From: an uncultured Ruminococcus sp.
Lineage (GTDB): Bacteria; Bacillota; Clostridia; Oscillospirales; Ruminococcaceae
Reading direction: 5' to 3'
DNA: 63,728 nucleotides
NCBI GenBank assembly: GCA_947627445.1
Contig: CANQWA010000012.1
Location: 1 to 63,728, forward strand
Part shown: positions 1 through 8,313 of the stretch, one piece after another
Position numbering within the stretch: position 1 is the first letter of the stretch
Layout of the letters: the number at the start of each line of letters is the position of its first letter
The notes under the pieces: generated by a model
Databases searched by the model: none
What the model was told of the DNA's origin: nothing
What the model saw: the letters and a program-made list of their open reading frames with translations, nothing else
Translations under genes and position numbers: made by a program

Positions 1-76
1 TGGTGGAAACTATAGGGCTCGAACCTATGACCCTCTGCTTGTAAGGCAGATGCTCTCCCAGCTGAGCTAAGCTTCC
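1..76 (-). tRNA. tRNA-Val (anticodon TAC), complete with encoded CCA
   Basis: Read on the minus strand the segment folds as a full cloverleaf. The 7-bp acceptor stem pairs GGAAGCU with AGUUUCC (one G-U), the anticodon loop CUUACAA contains UAC, and the T-arm has GGUUCGAGCC. The CCA end is encoded and coincides with base 1 of the window. Anticodon UAC reads valine codons. Confidence 0.95.
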
Positions 77-261
77 GACCGATTCGCCTTGCCGCCACTG
101 TTGCAGCGACAGGTATTATTATACACCATTTCTGACCATTTGTCAAGGGTTCACCAAAAAATATTTTCGCTTCCAATATGCCAGTTTTTCCCGAAATTGC
201 GACGTTTTTGGGCCGTGTTGTTTTTATTCTTGAAAAGTTAACATTTGAAACAACGCCAACA

Positions 262-1026
262 TCAGATATGCATGGCATCAGAGGCTGAAATAAAGTCCAG
301 TGTCGGTACAAAAACATGCCCATGTACAGTTCCCTCAAACACCTTTTCCCCGCTCCGGAACGCCAAAAGCTGTGCCAAAGGATATTCCTCCCAATTGTCC
401 TGATCCAAGGGTACAGTGGAAAACAGAATGCTGCGATTTTCGGCTTTGTAGTAAAGCGTTTTTTGCATGTTTTGGTGGACGTACATTAGCTCTCCGTCAT
501 AAAGAATCAGATTTAGCTTATTTCGTCTGGAAAGACCGATCACTACCTGCTCCACCGCCTGAAATCGCTGCTGATCCGTCAGAGGATGCACCTCTTGTGC
601 CCTGTTGATCTCATCCAGCAGATACAAAAAGACCCGCTCAGAATCTGTATCACCAATTTGTACATTGAGATATTTTGTCAGCTTTTTACTGGAATAGATC
701 GTGCCGTTGTGTATCAGCGTCCATTGTCGTCCAGAACTGTCTGTTCCCATGAATGGATGACAGTTTTTTTGATCCACAGAACCCACAGTTGCCAGACGGA
801 TATGCGCCATGGCATTTTTCTGCGGAATCATTTTTTGCATGATATCGTTGATGATCCGGCTTCCTGTGGCACAGACAGGCTCTTTGATGATCTCCCTTTC
901 TCCGTTTTCCTGCTCCCACATCAGTCCCCATCCATGGGGATGATGGATACTATGTTGATAAAAAGATTGCAGCTCTCCTCTGATGTCCCTGGGGACAGCC
1001 GAAGATAATCCCATAAGCTCACACAT
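262..1026 (-). CDS. class II glutamine amidotransferase (YafJ/EgtC/Dug3-like)
   Basis: A 254-residue Ntn-hydrolase amidotransferase. The sequence starts Met-Cys, so removal of Met exposes the catalytic N-terminal cysteine. Other family marks are GWG (about residue 33), HIRLAT (about 75), a CHPF segment and HNG (about 107). The family hydrolyses gamma-glutamyl amide bonds; members include EgtC of ergothioneine synthesis and Dug3 of glutathione breakdown. No synthetase domain is fused. Its start overlaps the 3' end of the glutamate-cysteine ligase by 8 bases, so the two are probably translationally coupled. This suggests, as inference, that it acts on a gamma-glutamyl thiol compound. Confidence 0.85.
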   Translation of the reverse strand: MCELMGLSSAVPRDIRGELQSFYQHSIHHPHGWGLMWEQENGEREIIKEPVCATGSRIINDIMQKMIPQKNAMAHIRLATVGSVDQKNCHPFMGTDSSGRQWTLIHNGTIYSSKKLTKYLNVQIGDTDSERVFLYLLDEINRAQEVHPLTDQQRFQAVEQVVIGLSRRNKLNLILYDGELMYVHQNMQKTLYYKAENRSILFSTVPLDQDNWEEYPLAQLLAFRSGEKVFEGTVHGHVFVPTLDFISASDAMHI

Positions 1027-2218
1027 GCCTACTCACCCCCCTACAGTATATTTCCTCTGCTTTCTCTTTGACAATCTCACAGACTCTCCTGCCGCTGAGC
1101 TTTTCTTTTTCATAGGCAATGATACCAGCGGCTTTTTCGTTTCCCGCGAAGTATCTTTCCATATCATTCAATACAGCATTCGCAGCATCTTTCACAGGTA
1201 CACCGTCTATCAGAGTTTCCGCTGCATCATAACGGGCTGCGGATTTGTGGCAGGCAATTGCCGCAGCCTGCATCTCCGGTGTAAAGGTAAAATCGTCCAA
1301 GGTTGTCAGATACACTAACAGCAGATGGGCGAATTCCAGATCCTTCTGCGCAATGCCCAGAGGTTCTAAAGGATTTAGGTCAAACATGCGAAGCTCTATA
1401 TGATCTGCACCATTCTGCACCAGAGAACTCAGAGAATTCTCTCCCCGGGGTTTCAGCCGCACAGGAAGATAAAGCTCACTTGCGGAAAAAAGAACGCCTT
1501 TTTGAATATATCGCCGGACGCTTTCAGTATAGGCATTCAGATGGGTATAGTTCAGCTCCGGTACAAACTGATTCCAGTAGCCAATCCTGCTGTTCCGCAT
1601 AGAAGCATAACCGTCAAAGGAAATACCCTCTTTGTCATGGGAAAAAAAAGAAGCGTCACATACCGGGCTGGCAGCAGTGAGGAACACTATCAACCAGCTA
1701 TAACGGTTCACCTGCTTGAGCAAGCAAAAATAAAAATTGGTTTTGAATGCAGCATAATCCTCTTCACCAAATTGTGTTTCATGCAATTCCCGCAGGTATG
1801 CTTCAGAAAATGAAAAGTTAAAGTGAATTCCGGAATAGAGCATCAGACGCTTGCCATATCGGCGTTCCAGATTCTGTCGGTAGTTCTTCTTAGATGACAG
1901 CGGTCCCTCAAATCGGGCAACAGGAATCTCCCTCTCGTTGTCAATATGCGGCGGATTGCTGTATAGCCACAGGGTCTCTCCGCCCATAGAAAGCACTTCT
2001 CTTGCTTTGCTGTCCAGTTCTTTCAGGGCAGACAGCATTTCTTCAATGCTTCTACATACCGGTGTGATGATTTCCAGTTGATTTTCACAGAAATCCCGTG
2101 CCAGGTGATCATCCTGAAAGGGATGAGGTGTTTGTGCCATTCTTCCGTTCTGATCCACCCGCAGAGTTTCCCGTTCCAAGCCAAACTGACCGTCAAATAT
2201 ATGAGAGTTGTCTTTCAT
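1019..2218 (-). CDS. gshA: glutamate-cysteine ligase (gamma-glutamylcysteine synthetase)
   Basis: About 399 residues, joining L-glutamate and L-cysteine with ATP to give gamma-glutamylcysteine. The N-terminus carries the ligase signature (FGLERETLRV, then a FCENQLEI segment with the metal/substrate acidic residues), as in the GshA or GshF ligase module. A GTG nine bases upstream is possible, but AAGGTGAG lies about 5 bases before the ATG at 2218, which I prefer. There is no glutathione synthetase (ATP-grasp) domain and no gshB beside it, so the product may be gamma-glutamylcysteine itself. The stop overlaps the start of the class II amidotransferase gene. Confidence 0.85.
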   Translation of the reverse strand: MKDNSHIFDGQFGLERETLRVDQNGRMAQTPHPFQDDHLARDFCENQLEIITPVCRSIEEMLSALKELDSKAREVLSMGGETLWLYSNPPHIDNEREIPVARFEGPLSSKKNYRQNLERRYGKRLMLYSGIHFNFSFSEAYLRELHETQFGEEDYAAFKTNFYFCLLKQVNRYSWLIVFLTAASPVCDASFFSHDKEGISFDGYASMRNSRIGYWNQFVPELNYTHLNAYTESVRRYIQKGVLFSASELYLPVRLKPRGENSLSSLVQNGADHIELRMFDLNPLEPLGIAQKDLEFAHLLLVYLTTLDDFTFTPEMQAAAIACHKSAARYDAAETLIDGVPVKDAANAVLNDMERYFAGNEKAAGIIAYEKEKLSGRRVCEIVKEKAEEIYCRGVSRHV

Positions 2219-2257
2219 GTTTCTCACCTTTTTCTGTCATTGTTTTCTCAAAAAGTC

Positions 2258-2286
2258 TTGATTTTTGCATGATCGTGCCATATAAT
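2258..2286 (+). promoter_or_regulatory. promoter of the serine hydrolase gene
   Basis: TTGATT (2258-2263) and TATAAT (2281-2286) separated by 17 bp, about 30 bp before the start codon at 2320. It sits in the short divergent gap shared with gshA. Confidence 0.7.
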
Positions 2287-2319
2287 AGATACAACACCTA
2301 CTGAAAGGATCTGTTCAAA

Positions 2320-3177
2320 ATGTTTGAAACCGTTATCCATGAGATCATATCCAGGTCACTGCAAGTGCATGGACTGGAGATCTTTCAGGAAGGCAGCGTG
2401 GTATTCCGGCACAACTTTTCCCCGGATGTGCGGTATCCCATTTACTCGGCAACCAAATCCTTTACTTCCACCGCTGTGGGAATGGCATCTGATGAGGGCA
2501 AGCTGTCCGTTGATGCACCGCTGTATGAATTCCTGGAGCAAAAATACCGCAGCTATATTCCGGCAGATCAGTTAGACAGCTTCAGACAGCTGACACTGAA
2601 ACGGTTTATGACCATGTCCGTACCGGGATACCCCTTCCGCCCAGAAGGCGGCGACTGGCTTGGGTTTTCTCTGTCCCTGCCGGTTTCCTATAGTGATCCG
2701 CCTGCCTTTCACTATTCCAACATTCCGGCTTATCTGGCAGGCATTGCCTGTGAAAATGCAGTGGGACAGCATCTGATTGATTATCTGACTCCAAGGCTGT
2801 TTGAGCCTCTTGGCATCCCGGCACCTGTGTTTCTGAACTGTCCTCAGGGACATTTCTACGGTGCAAGCGGTATGGAACTGACCGTGCATGAGTTGAGCCT
2901 GCTGGGACAGCTCTACCTGCAAAAGGGCATCTGGAACGGCAAACGACTGTTATCCGAACAATGGGCAGTACAGGCCGTCTCTCCTCAGATACAGAACCGT
3001 GACGGCGGCTATGGATATTTTTTCTGGACAACCAATAACAGCTTTCGTATCAGCGGAAAGTGGGGGCAGAAATGTCTGATATATCCGCAGAAAAACCGGA
3101 TGATCACCTATCTGTCTCATTTGCCGGAGAGAAGCAAAGAAATGCTGCAAATTGCCGAATCATGTATATGCCTATAA
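2320..3177 (+). CDS. serine hydrolase, class C beta-lactamase-like family
   Basis: A 285-residue beta-lactamase-fold hydrolase. The SxxK motif is SATK (about residue 42), the second motif is YSN (about 131), and a KWG sequence near residue 248 stands in for the KTG triad. There is no signal peptide or lipobox, so it is probably cytoplasmic, or an esterase-like relative rather than a true beta-lactamase. Start chosen by GAAAGGA about 10 bases upstream. It is monocistronic with its own promoter, and a hairpin terminator lies about 70 bases after the stop. The substrate cannot be told from sequence. Confidence 0.8.
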   Translation: MFETVIHEIISRSLQVHGLEIFQEGSVVFRHNFSPDVRYPIYSATKSFTSTAVGMASDEGKLSVDAPLYEFLEQKYRSYIPADQLDSFRQLTLKRFMTMSVPGYPFRPEGGDWLGFSLSLPVSYSDPPAFHYSNIPAYLAGIACENAVGQHLIDYLTPRLFEPLGIPAPVFLNCPQGHFYGASGMELTVHELSLLGQLYLQKGIWNGKRLLSEQWAVQAVSPQIQNRDGGYGYFFWTTNNSFRISGKWGQKCLIYPQKNRMITYLSHLPERSKEMLQIAESCICL

Positions 3178-3245
3178 AATCAGTATGTTTTATTATACAC
3201 GAAAAAACTGGAAAAGTCAAGGCATAATTCATGGAATTCAAAAAA

Positions 3246-3280
3246 GGCGGAAAACCTGTGTCACAGTTTTCCGTCTTTTC
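3246..3280 (+). terminator. hairpin terminator after the serine hydrolase
   Basis: Arms GGCGGAAAAC (3246-3255) and GTTTTCCGTC (3266-3275), one G-T pair, followed by TTTTC. Confidence 0.7.
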
Positions 3281-3283
3281 TAA

Positions 3284-3432
3284 GAGCCTGTTCCGACTCT
3301 CAACGTGTGCGGATTCTTGAGTATCAATTTGCCGAGTACCAAGAGAAAAACGAAAGGTGCGCTTTTTCCACACGGGATTCGGGTATTTTTGTCGAAAAGA
3401 CGTACGCATGAAGAGTCAAAACAAGCTCTGAG
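3284..3432 (+). repeat. palindromic intergenic element, copy 1
   Basis: Outer arms GAGCCTGTTCCGACTC (from about 3285) and GAGTCAAAACAAGCTC (ending about 3431) are complementary apart from three positions. Inside are GATTCTTGAG, AATTTGCC and CAAGAGAAAAACG, matching the left half of the copies near 11.2, 23.9 and 54.5 kb. It fills part of the 478-base gap before lon. The rest of that gap holds a terminator, the lon promoter and an untranslated leader. Confidence 0.55.
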
Positions 3433-3561
3433 TAACGTTATTGCATACATTATAATTAATTTGATGCGGTTGGATGGTCAAAAAATATGGCTTTTTTGTC
3501 ATGATTCGGCGGCGTTTCAAAAGTTTCGGCAGGAATGTCCGTTTTTTTCAGCACTTACCAC

Positions 3562-3590
3562 TTGCAAAATCAGTCGAAGTATAGTATAAT
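3562..3590 (+). promoter_or_regulatory. promoter of lon
   Basis: TTGCAA (3562-3567), 17 bp, TATAAT (3585-3590). It leaves a leader of about 60 bases before the lon start. I saw no CIRCE or CtsR-type heat-shock operator. Confidence 0.7.
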
Positions 3591-3655
3591 AAAACACATG
3601 AGAAAAATCTGTCCCACGGAGGCGACAGCCACTGTAGAAAGGAATTTAGACAGCT

Positions 3656-6073
3656 ATGAGCATTCAGTTGGAAAACAATCATATACAAGGCATGCCATTG
3701 ATCGCCTTACGAGGTGCGGTCATATTTCCAGGCATGACACTGCATTTTGACATGGTGCGAAAGCCCTTTATCCAGGCTCTGAAAGAAGCCATGAAAACCA
3801 ACCGTATGGTTGTGCTGGTGACACAGAAAGAAACCCTGGAGGAAGAACCCGATCCTGAGGATCTCTATGATGTGGGTGTCATTGCCGAGGTGCGTCAGGT
3901 ACTGCGGACACCGGATAACGTGACCCGTGTACTGGTGAAGGGCATACAGCGTGTCCGCACCAATGCGGTGTATCGTCAGGAGAAAGAAATCTTTTTCCGC
4001 GCCGATGCCGATGCAATGCCAGAACTGCCTTTTTCGCAGGAGCAGCAGACAAAACAGAAGGCGTTGGGTCGCCGCATCAAGGATGCATTTCAGAAATATG
4101 CCGATCTGATGCCGCGAATCTCGGAGGAACTGACTGCCGCTGTCATCTGTGAGGAAGATGATCTGAAACTGTTCGATCATATCGTATTTCACCTACCTCT
4201 GGATTATACAGAAAAGCAGCAGCTTCTGGAGGAGTACAGTTGGGAAGAACGTCTTTTTGGGCTATATCAGTTCCTCTCCCGGGAAGTGGAGGTACTGTAT
4301 ACAGAGCGTGATCTTCACGCCAAAACAAAAACTGCCATGGAAAGCCTTTACCGCCAGACTTACCTAAAAGAACAGCAACGTGTCATTGCCGCGCAGCTGG
4401 GCGAAGCCGATTCCATGGACGGAGAAAATGGCAATCACTATCTGGAAAAGATCAGAGTGCTTCCTACTGACGAGGAAAGCAAACAGCAACTGGAAAAGCA
4501 GGCAGTACAGCTATCACATCTGCCGCCTTTTTCACAAGAAGCCAATGTGATACAGACTTATCTGGATACAGTCCTTGCACTGCCCTGGAATCAAGCCAGC
4601 CGGCTGCATCGCAGTCTAAGCCGTGCGGAAAGCGTGTTAGAGCGGGATCACTACGGTCTGGAAAAGGTAAAGGAACGCATTTTAGAGCATTTTGCTGTAC
4701 ATATCCTGCATGCAGGCGCCAGTGGTCAGGTTCTCTGCCTGGTAGGTCCTCCCGGCGTGGGAAAATCCTCCATTGCCAAATCCATTGCCGCCGCAGCCGG
4801 AAGAAAATTCCAGCGAATCTCTCTAGGCGGCATCCGGGATGAGGCGGACATTCGGGGACATCGTAAAACTTATATTGGCGCCATGCCCGGACGGATCATG
4901 GATGCACTGACCCGGGCAAAGACCAACAATCCCCTGATTCTGCTGGACGAGGTGGACAAACTGGGAGTCAGCCATCAGGGCAACCCTGCTGCAGCACTGC
5001 TGGAGGTTCTGGACTTTGATCAAAACAAGGCGTTCCGTGACCATTATATTGAAGCATCTTTTGATCTGAGCCATGTACTGTTCATTGCTACAGCAAATGA
5101 TATGTCCACCATTCCTGCGCCTCTGCTGGACAGAATGGAAGTCATTGAACTGGGAAGCTATACCCGAGAGGAAAAATTTCACATTGCTAAGCTGCATCTG
5201 GTGAAAAAGCAACTGAAGCAAAACGGACTGAAGGGTACACAATGCCGCCTGACCGATGATGCCATTTACGGCATTATTGACGGCTATACCCGGGAAGCCG
5301 GTGTTCGTGAGTTAGAGCGTACCATTGGCATCCTCTGCCGCAAAGTCGCAAAACAGATCGTCAGCGGTGAAACAAAAAAAGTAGTTCTTACCGAGAAGCA
5401 ATTACAACCATATCTGGGGGTTGCCAAATTTCGTCCCGATGCTGTCAACCACAAGGATGCAGTGGGCGTGGTGAACGGTCTGGCTTGGACATCCGTAGGA
5501 GGCGTTCTGATGCCCATTGAGGTACTGCCCCTGCCGGGAAAGGGCGCAGTGGAAATCACAGGCTCTCTGGGCGATGTGATGAAGGAAAGTGCCAGACTGG
5601 CAGTGAGCTATACTCGGAGCAAAGCGAAAAAATACGGCATTTCAGACAATTATTTCACAGAGCATGACATTCACATCCATGCACCGGAGGGAGCAGTTCC
5701 CAAGGACGGTCCCTCTGCCGGTGTGACCATGACCACAGCACTGATCTCTGCCATTTCCGGCAGACCGGTGCGGGGAGATGTTGCCATGACAGGAGAGATC
5801 ACCCTTCACGGCAAGGTACTCCCCATCGGCGGTCTCCGGGAGAAATCCATGGCGGCTTATAAAAACGGCATTTCCACCGTGATCATTCCGGCAGACAATC
5901 TGCCTGATCTGGAGGAAGTGGACGAAACGGTCAAGGAAAACGTCCGGTTTATTCCAGCAAAGACTCTGGACACCGTGCTGGAGACTGCGCTGGTTTCCAC
6001 CACAGAAACAGAACGTCCCAAGCAGACTGTACCGGCAGAGCCAAAGAAAAAGCCTGCTGTGGCACTGGCATAA
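3656..6073 (+). CDS. lon: ATP-dependent protease Lon
   Basis: An 805-residue hexameric AAA+ serine protease that degrades misfolded and regulatory proteins in the cytoplasm. Order: N-terminal substrate-binding LON domain (about 1-200), coiled-coil linker, AAA+ module with Walker A GPPGVGKS (Lys370) and Walker B LILLDEVD, then the protease domain with the Ser-Lys dyad at Ser687 (DGPSAG) and Lys730 (GGLREK). Length is normal for bacterial LonA. AAAGGA lies about 12 bases before the ATG. engB follows after 11 bases, the same lon-engB (ysxC) order seen in Bacillus. Confidence 0.97.
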   Translation: MSIQLENNHIQGMPLIALRGAVIFPGMTLHFDMVRKPFIQALKEAMKTNRMVVLVTQKETLEEEPDPEDLYDVGVIAEVRQVLRTPDNVTRVLVKGIQRVRTNAVYRQEKEIFFRADADAMPELPFSQEQQTKQKALGRRIKDAFQKYADLMPRISEELTAAVICEEDDLKLFDHIVFHLPLDYTEKQQLLEEYSWEERLFGLYQFLSREVEVLYTERDLHAKTKTAMESLYRQTYLKEQQRVIAAQLGEADSMDGENGNHYLEKIRVLPTDEESKQQLEKQAVQLSHLPPFSQEANVIQTYLDTVLALPWNQASRLHRSLSRAESVLERDHYGLEKVKERILEHFAVHILHAGASGQVLCLVGPPGVGKSSIAKSIAAAAGRKFQRISLGGIRDEADIRGHRKTYIGAMPGRIMDALTRAKTNNPLILLDEVDKLGVSHQGNPAAALLEVLDFDQNKAFRDHYIEASFDLSHVLFIATANDMSTIPAPLLDRMEVIELGSYTREEKFHIAKLHLVKKQLKQNGLKGTQCRLTDDAIYGIIDGYTREAGVRELERTIGILCRKVAKQIVSGETKKVVLTEKQLQPYLGVAKFRPDAVNHKDAVGVVNGLAWTSVGGVLMPIEVLPLPGKGAVEITGSLGDVMKESARLAVSYTRSKAKKYGISDNYFTEHDIHIHAPEGAVPKDGPSAGVTMTTALISAISGRPVRGDVAMTGEITLHGKVLPIGGLREKSMAAYKNGISTVIIPADNLPDLEEVDETVKENVRFIPAKTLDTVLETALVSTTETERPKQTVPAEPKKKPAVALA

Positions 6074-6084
6074 GGAGGCGTTGT

Positions 6085-6672
6085 ATGCAATTTCAACAAG
6101 CCAAGTTTCTGGCTTCTTACGGGACCTTTGCACAGATACCGCCCCCGACTACTATGGAGATCGCCTTTGTCGGGCGCTCTAATGTGGGAAAATCCACTTT
6201 GATCAACAAAATATTTCAGCGGAAATCTCTGGCGAGGGTCAGTGCAGTTCCGGGAAAAACAGCCACCATCAATTTCTACATGCTGCCACCCCTGACAATT
6301 GTGGATCTGCCGGGCTACGGCTATGCAAAGGTTTCCAAATCAGAAAAGCAGCGTTGGTCGGGACTGATCTCCAACTATCTGGCTTCCGATCGTGATCTGC
6401 GGCTGATCCTGCTGCTCATCGACATGCGCCATGCACCTTCTAAAGACGATCTCCAGATGATCGAGTTTCTGGTAGAGTGTGAGCTGCCCTTTCTGATCGT
6501 ACTGACCAAGGCGGATAAGTTGAACAAGACGGAACGTGAGAAACGCATGAAAAACTTTGAAACAGAGATCCCCTATTTTTCACAGATCCACGTGATCCCT
6601 TTCTCCGCTGTGACACGAGAGGGTGTCAGCGAGGTGCAGGCAGTTCTGGAAGAAATTGCCGCAGATGCGTAA
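6085..6672 (+). CDS. engB: ribosome biogenesis GTPase EngB/YsxC
   Basis: A 195-residue single-domain GTPase needed for late assembly of the 50S subunit. G1 is GRSNVGKST (about residue 30), G3 is DLPGYG, G4 is TKAD and G5 is FSAV. Length fits the family. TAAGGAGG overlaps the lon stop and sits 6 bases before the ATG, so it is co-transcribed with lon. Confidence 0.95.
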   Translation: MQFQQAKFLASYGTFAQIPPPTTMEIAFVGRSNVGKSTLINKIFQRKSLARVSAVPGKTATINFYMLPPLTIVDLPGYGYAKVSKSEKQRWSGLISNYLASDRDLRLILLLIDMRHAPSKDDLQMIEFLVECELPFLIVLTKADKLNKTEREKRMKNFETEIPYFSQIHVIPFSAVTREGVSEVQAVLEEIAADA

Positions 6673-6674
6673 AA

Positions 6675-6724
6675 ACTTGTTCTCATCCGTATAATAACTG
6701 GATTTACCGGCAGATGAGAACAAG
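6675..6724 (+). repeat. 12-bp inverted repeat flanking a -10-like box, upstream of lysA
   Basis: CTTGTTCTCATC (6675-6686) and GATGAGAACAAG (6713-6724) are exact complements separated by 26 bases that include a TATAAT-like sequence. It lies between the engB stop and lysA. It could terminate engB, hide or expose a lysA promoter, or be another intergenic palindrome of the AGAAC...GTTCT type. Confidence 0.5.
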
Positions 6725-6758
6725 ACCTAAATAGTAAATCCAGAAAGGAAGTTCAAAG

Positions 6759-8057
6759 ATGTTTGTATCGGATAATTTAAGTGTAAACAAACAGGGCAAT
6801 CTTGCCATTGGCGGTGTAGATACCGTCATGCTGGCAAAGAAATATGGCACACCTCTGTATGTCATGGATGAGGATAGAATCCGCCGGGATTGCCGCATTT
6901 TTCAGAAGAGTATGGAAAAATATTATGACGGTCAGGGACTCGTCTGCTATGCCAGCAAAGCATTTTCCTGCAAGGAGATCTACCGGGTCATGCAATCGGA
7001 AAACATGGGCATTGACGTGGTTTCCGGCGGCGAACTGTACACAGCAATAAAGGCTGGCTTTGATGTTTCCAAGGCTTGCTTCCACGGTAACAACAAGACG
7101 AATGAGGAATTGCAGATGGCACTGGAATACGGCGTGGGCCGTATTGTGGTGGATAATATCTATGAAATGGAAACACTCAATCGATTTGCTGCGGAAAAAG
7201 GCGTTTCTGCGCCGATTCTGCTGCGCATCAAGCCGGGCGTAGATGCACATACCCATAACTTTATCCGCACCGGTCAGATCGACAGCAAGTTCGGCTTTGC
7301 GCTGGAAACCGGCGAGGCATTTGACGCTGTGAAAAAGGCGCTTGCCTATGAGAATCTGGAACTCCGGGGCTTGCACTGTCATATCGGCTCTCAGATCCTG
7401 GACACACAGGGCTTTACGGCAGCGGCGGAAGTAATGATGGAATTCATCAAACAGCTGAAAACCGAACTGGACTATGAGACACAAGATCTCAACTTAGGCG
7501 GCGGCTTCGGTATCTGCTATACCGAGGCAGACGATCCCATTCCCTACGACGAATATATGAAGGATGTTGCCCAGGTCATCAACGGCTTTTGTGAAGCAAA
7601 TCAGATCAAGCGTCCGTTTATTCTCATTGAGCCGGGACGTTCCATTGCTGCGCCGGCTGGCATTACCCTATATACGGTTGGCAGCAAAAAAATCATTCCA
7701 AATATCCGCACCTATGTCTCCGTAGACGGCGGCATGTGCGACAATCCCCGGTATATCCTATACCAGTCCGCCTATGATGCACTGGTGGCAAACAAAGCCG
7801 GTGAGCCGAAAACGGAACGTGTGACTATCGCCGGAAAATGCTGTGAAAGCGGTGATTTGGTGGGCGAAAACATGCCGATTCAGCCCTGTGAGCCGGGGGA
7901 TATTATTGCGGTATGCGCTACCGGTGCGTATAACTATTCCATGGCTTCTAACTACAATCGTTTACAAAAGCCGGCTGTGGTTTTTGTCAGCGGCGGAACA
8001 GATCGTGTGGTTATCCAGCGTGAGACGCTGGATGATTTGATGCGCAATGATATCTGA
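6759..8057 (+). CDS. lysA: diaminopimelate decarboxylase
   Basis: A 432-residue fold-III PLP enzyme converting meso-diaminopimelate to L-lysine and CO2, the last step of lysine synthesis. Visible marks: the PLP lysine in CYASKAF (about residue 66), the HCHIGSQ histidine, a glycine-rich LGGGFG phosphate loop, EPGRS, and the CESGD cysteine/aspartate pair from the partner subunit. Length is normal. AGAAAGGAAG precedes the ATG. A strong terminator ends the unit at 8.2 kb. Confidence 0.96.
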   Translation: MFVSDNLSVNKQGNLAIGGVDTVMLAKKYGTPLYVMDEDRIRRDCRIFQKSMEKYYDGQGLVCYASKAFSCKEIYRVMQSENMGIDVVSGGELYTAIKAGFDVSKACFHGNNKTNEELQMALEYGVGRIVVDNIYEMETLNRFAAEKGVSAPILLRIKPGVDAHTHNFIRTGQIDSKFGFALETGEAFDAVKKALAYENLELRGLHCHIGSQILDTQGFTAAAEVMMEFIKQLKTELDYETQDLNLGGGFGICYTEADDPIPYDEYMKDVAQVINGFCEANQIKRPFILIEPGRSIAAPAGITLYTVGSKKIIPNIRTYVSVDGGMCDNPRYILYQSAYDALVANKAGEPKTERVTIAGKCCESGDLVGENMPIQPCEPGDIIAVCATGAYNYSMASNYNRLQKPAVVFVSGGTDRVVIQRETLDDLMRNDI

Positions 8058-8226
8058 TCGTTTTGGAACGAGTGACCATATACGCACTTCTCATGCAAAT
8101 GCTGCTTATCATGTTGAGCAGAAAATTCGTATGTCAAGAAAGACGATGAAAGCATCCTGCCGTATGGTGAGGAGGATGACGCAGACAGACGGATTTGATG
8201 GCAACAAGATATTAGAAGTGCGTATA

Positions 8227-8266
8227 AAATACCGTCTGGAGTTGTTTTGCTCCAGACGGTATTTTT
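8227..8266. terminator. strong terminator between lysA and the convergent peptidase gene
   Basis: Perfect arms of about 15 bp around ACCGTCTGGAG / CTCCAGACGGT with an 8-base loop, an A-run on the left and ATTTTTGTTT on the right. It can serve both lysA and the convergent gene ending at 8314. Confidence 0.9.
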
Positions 8267-8313
8267 GTTTTCTGCCATTGAGAACTCACAGCATTTACAT
8301 GGACAGATTTTCC

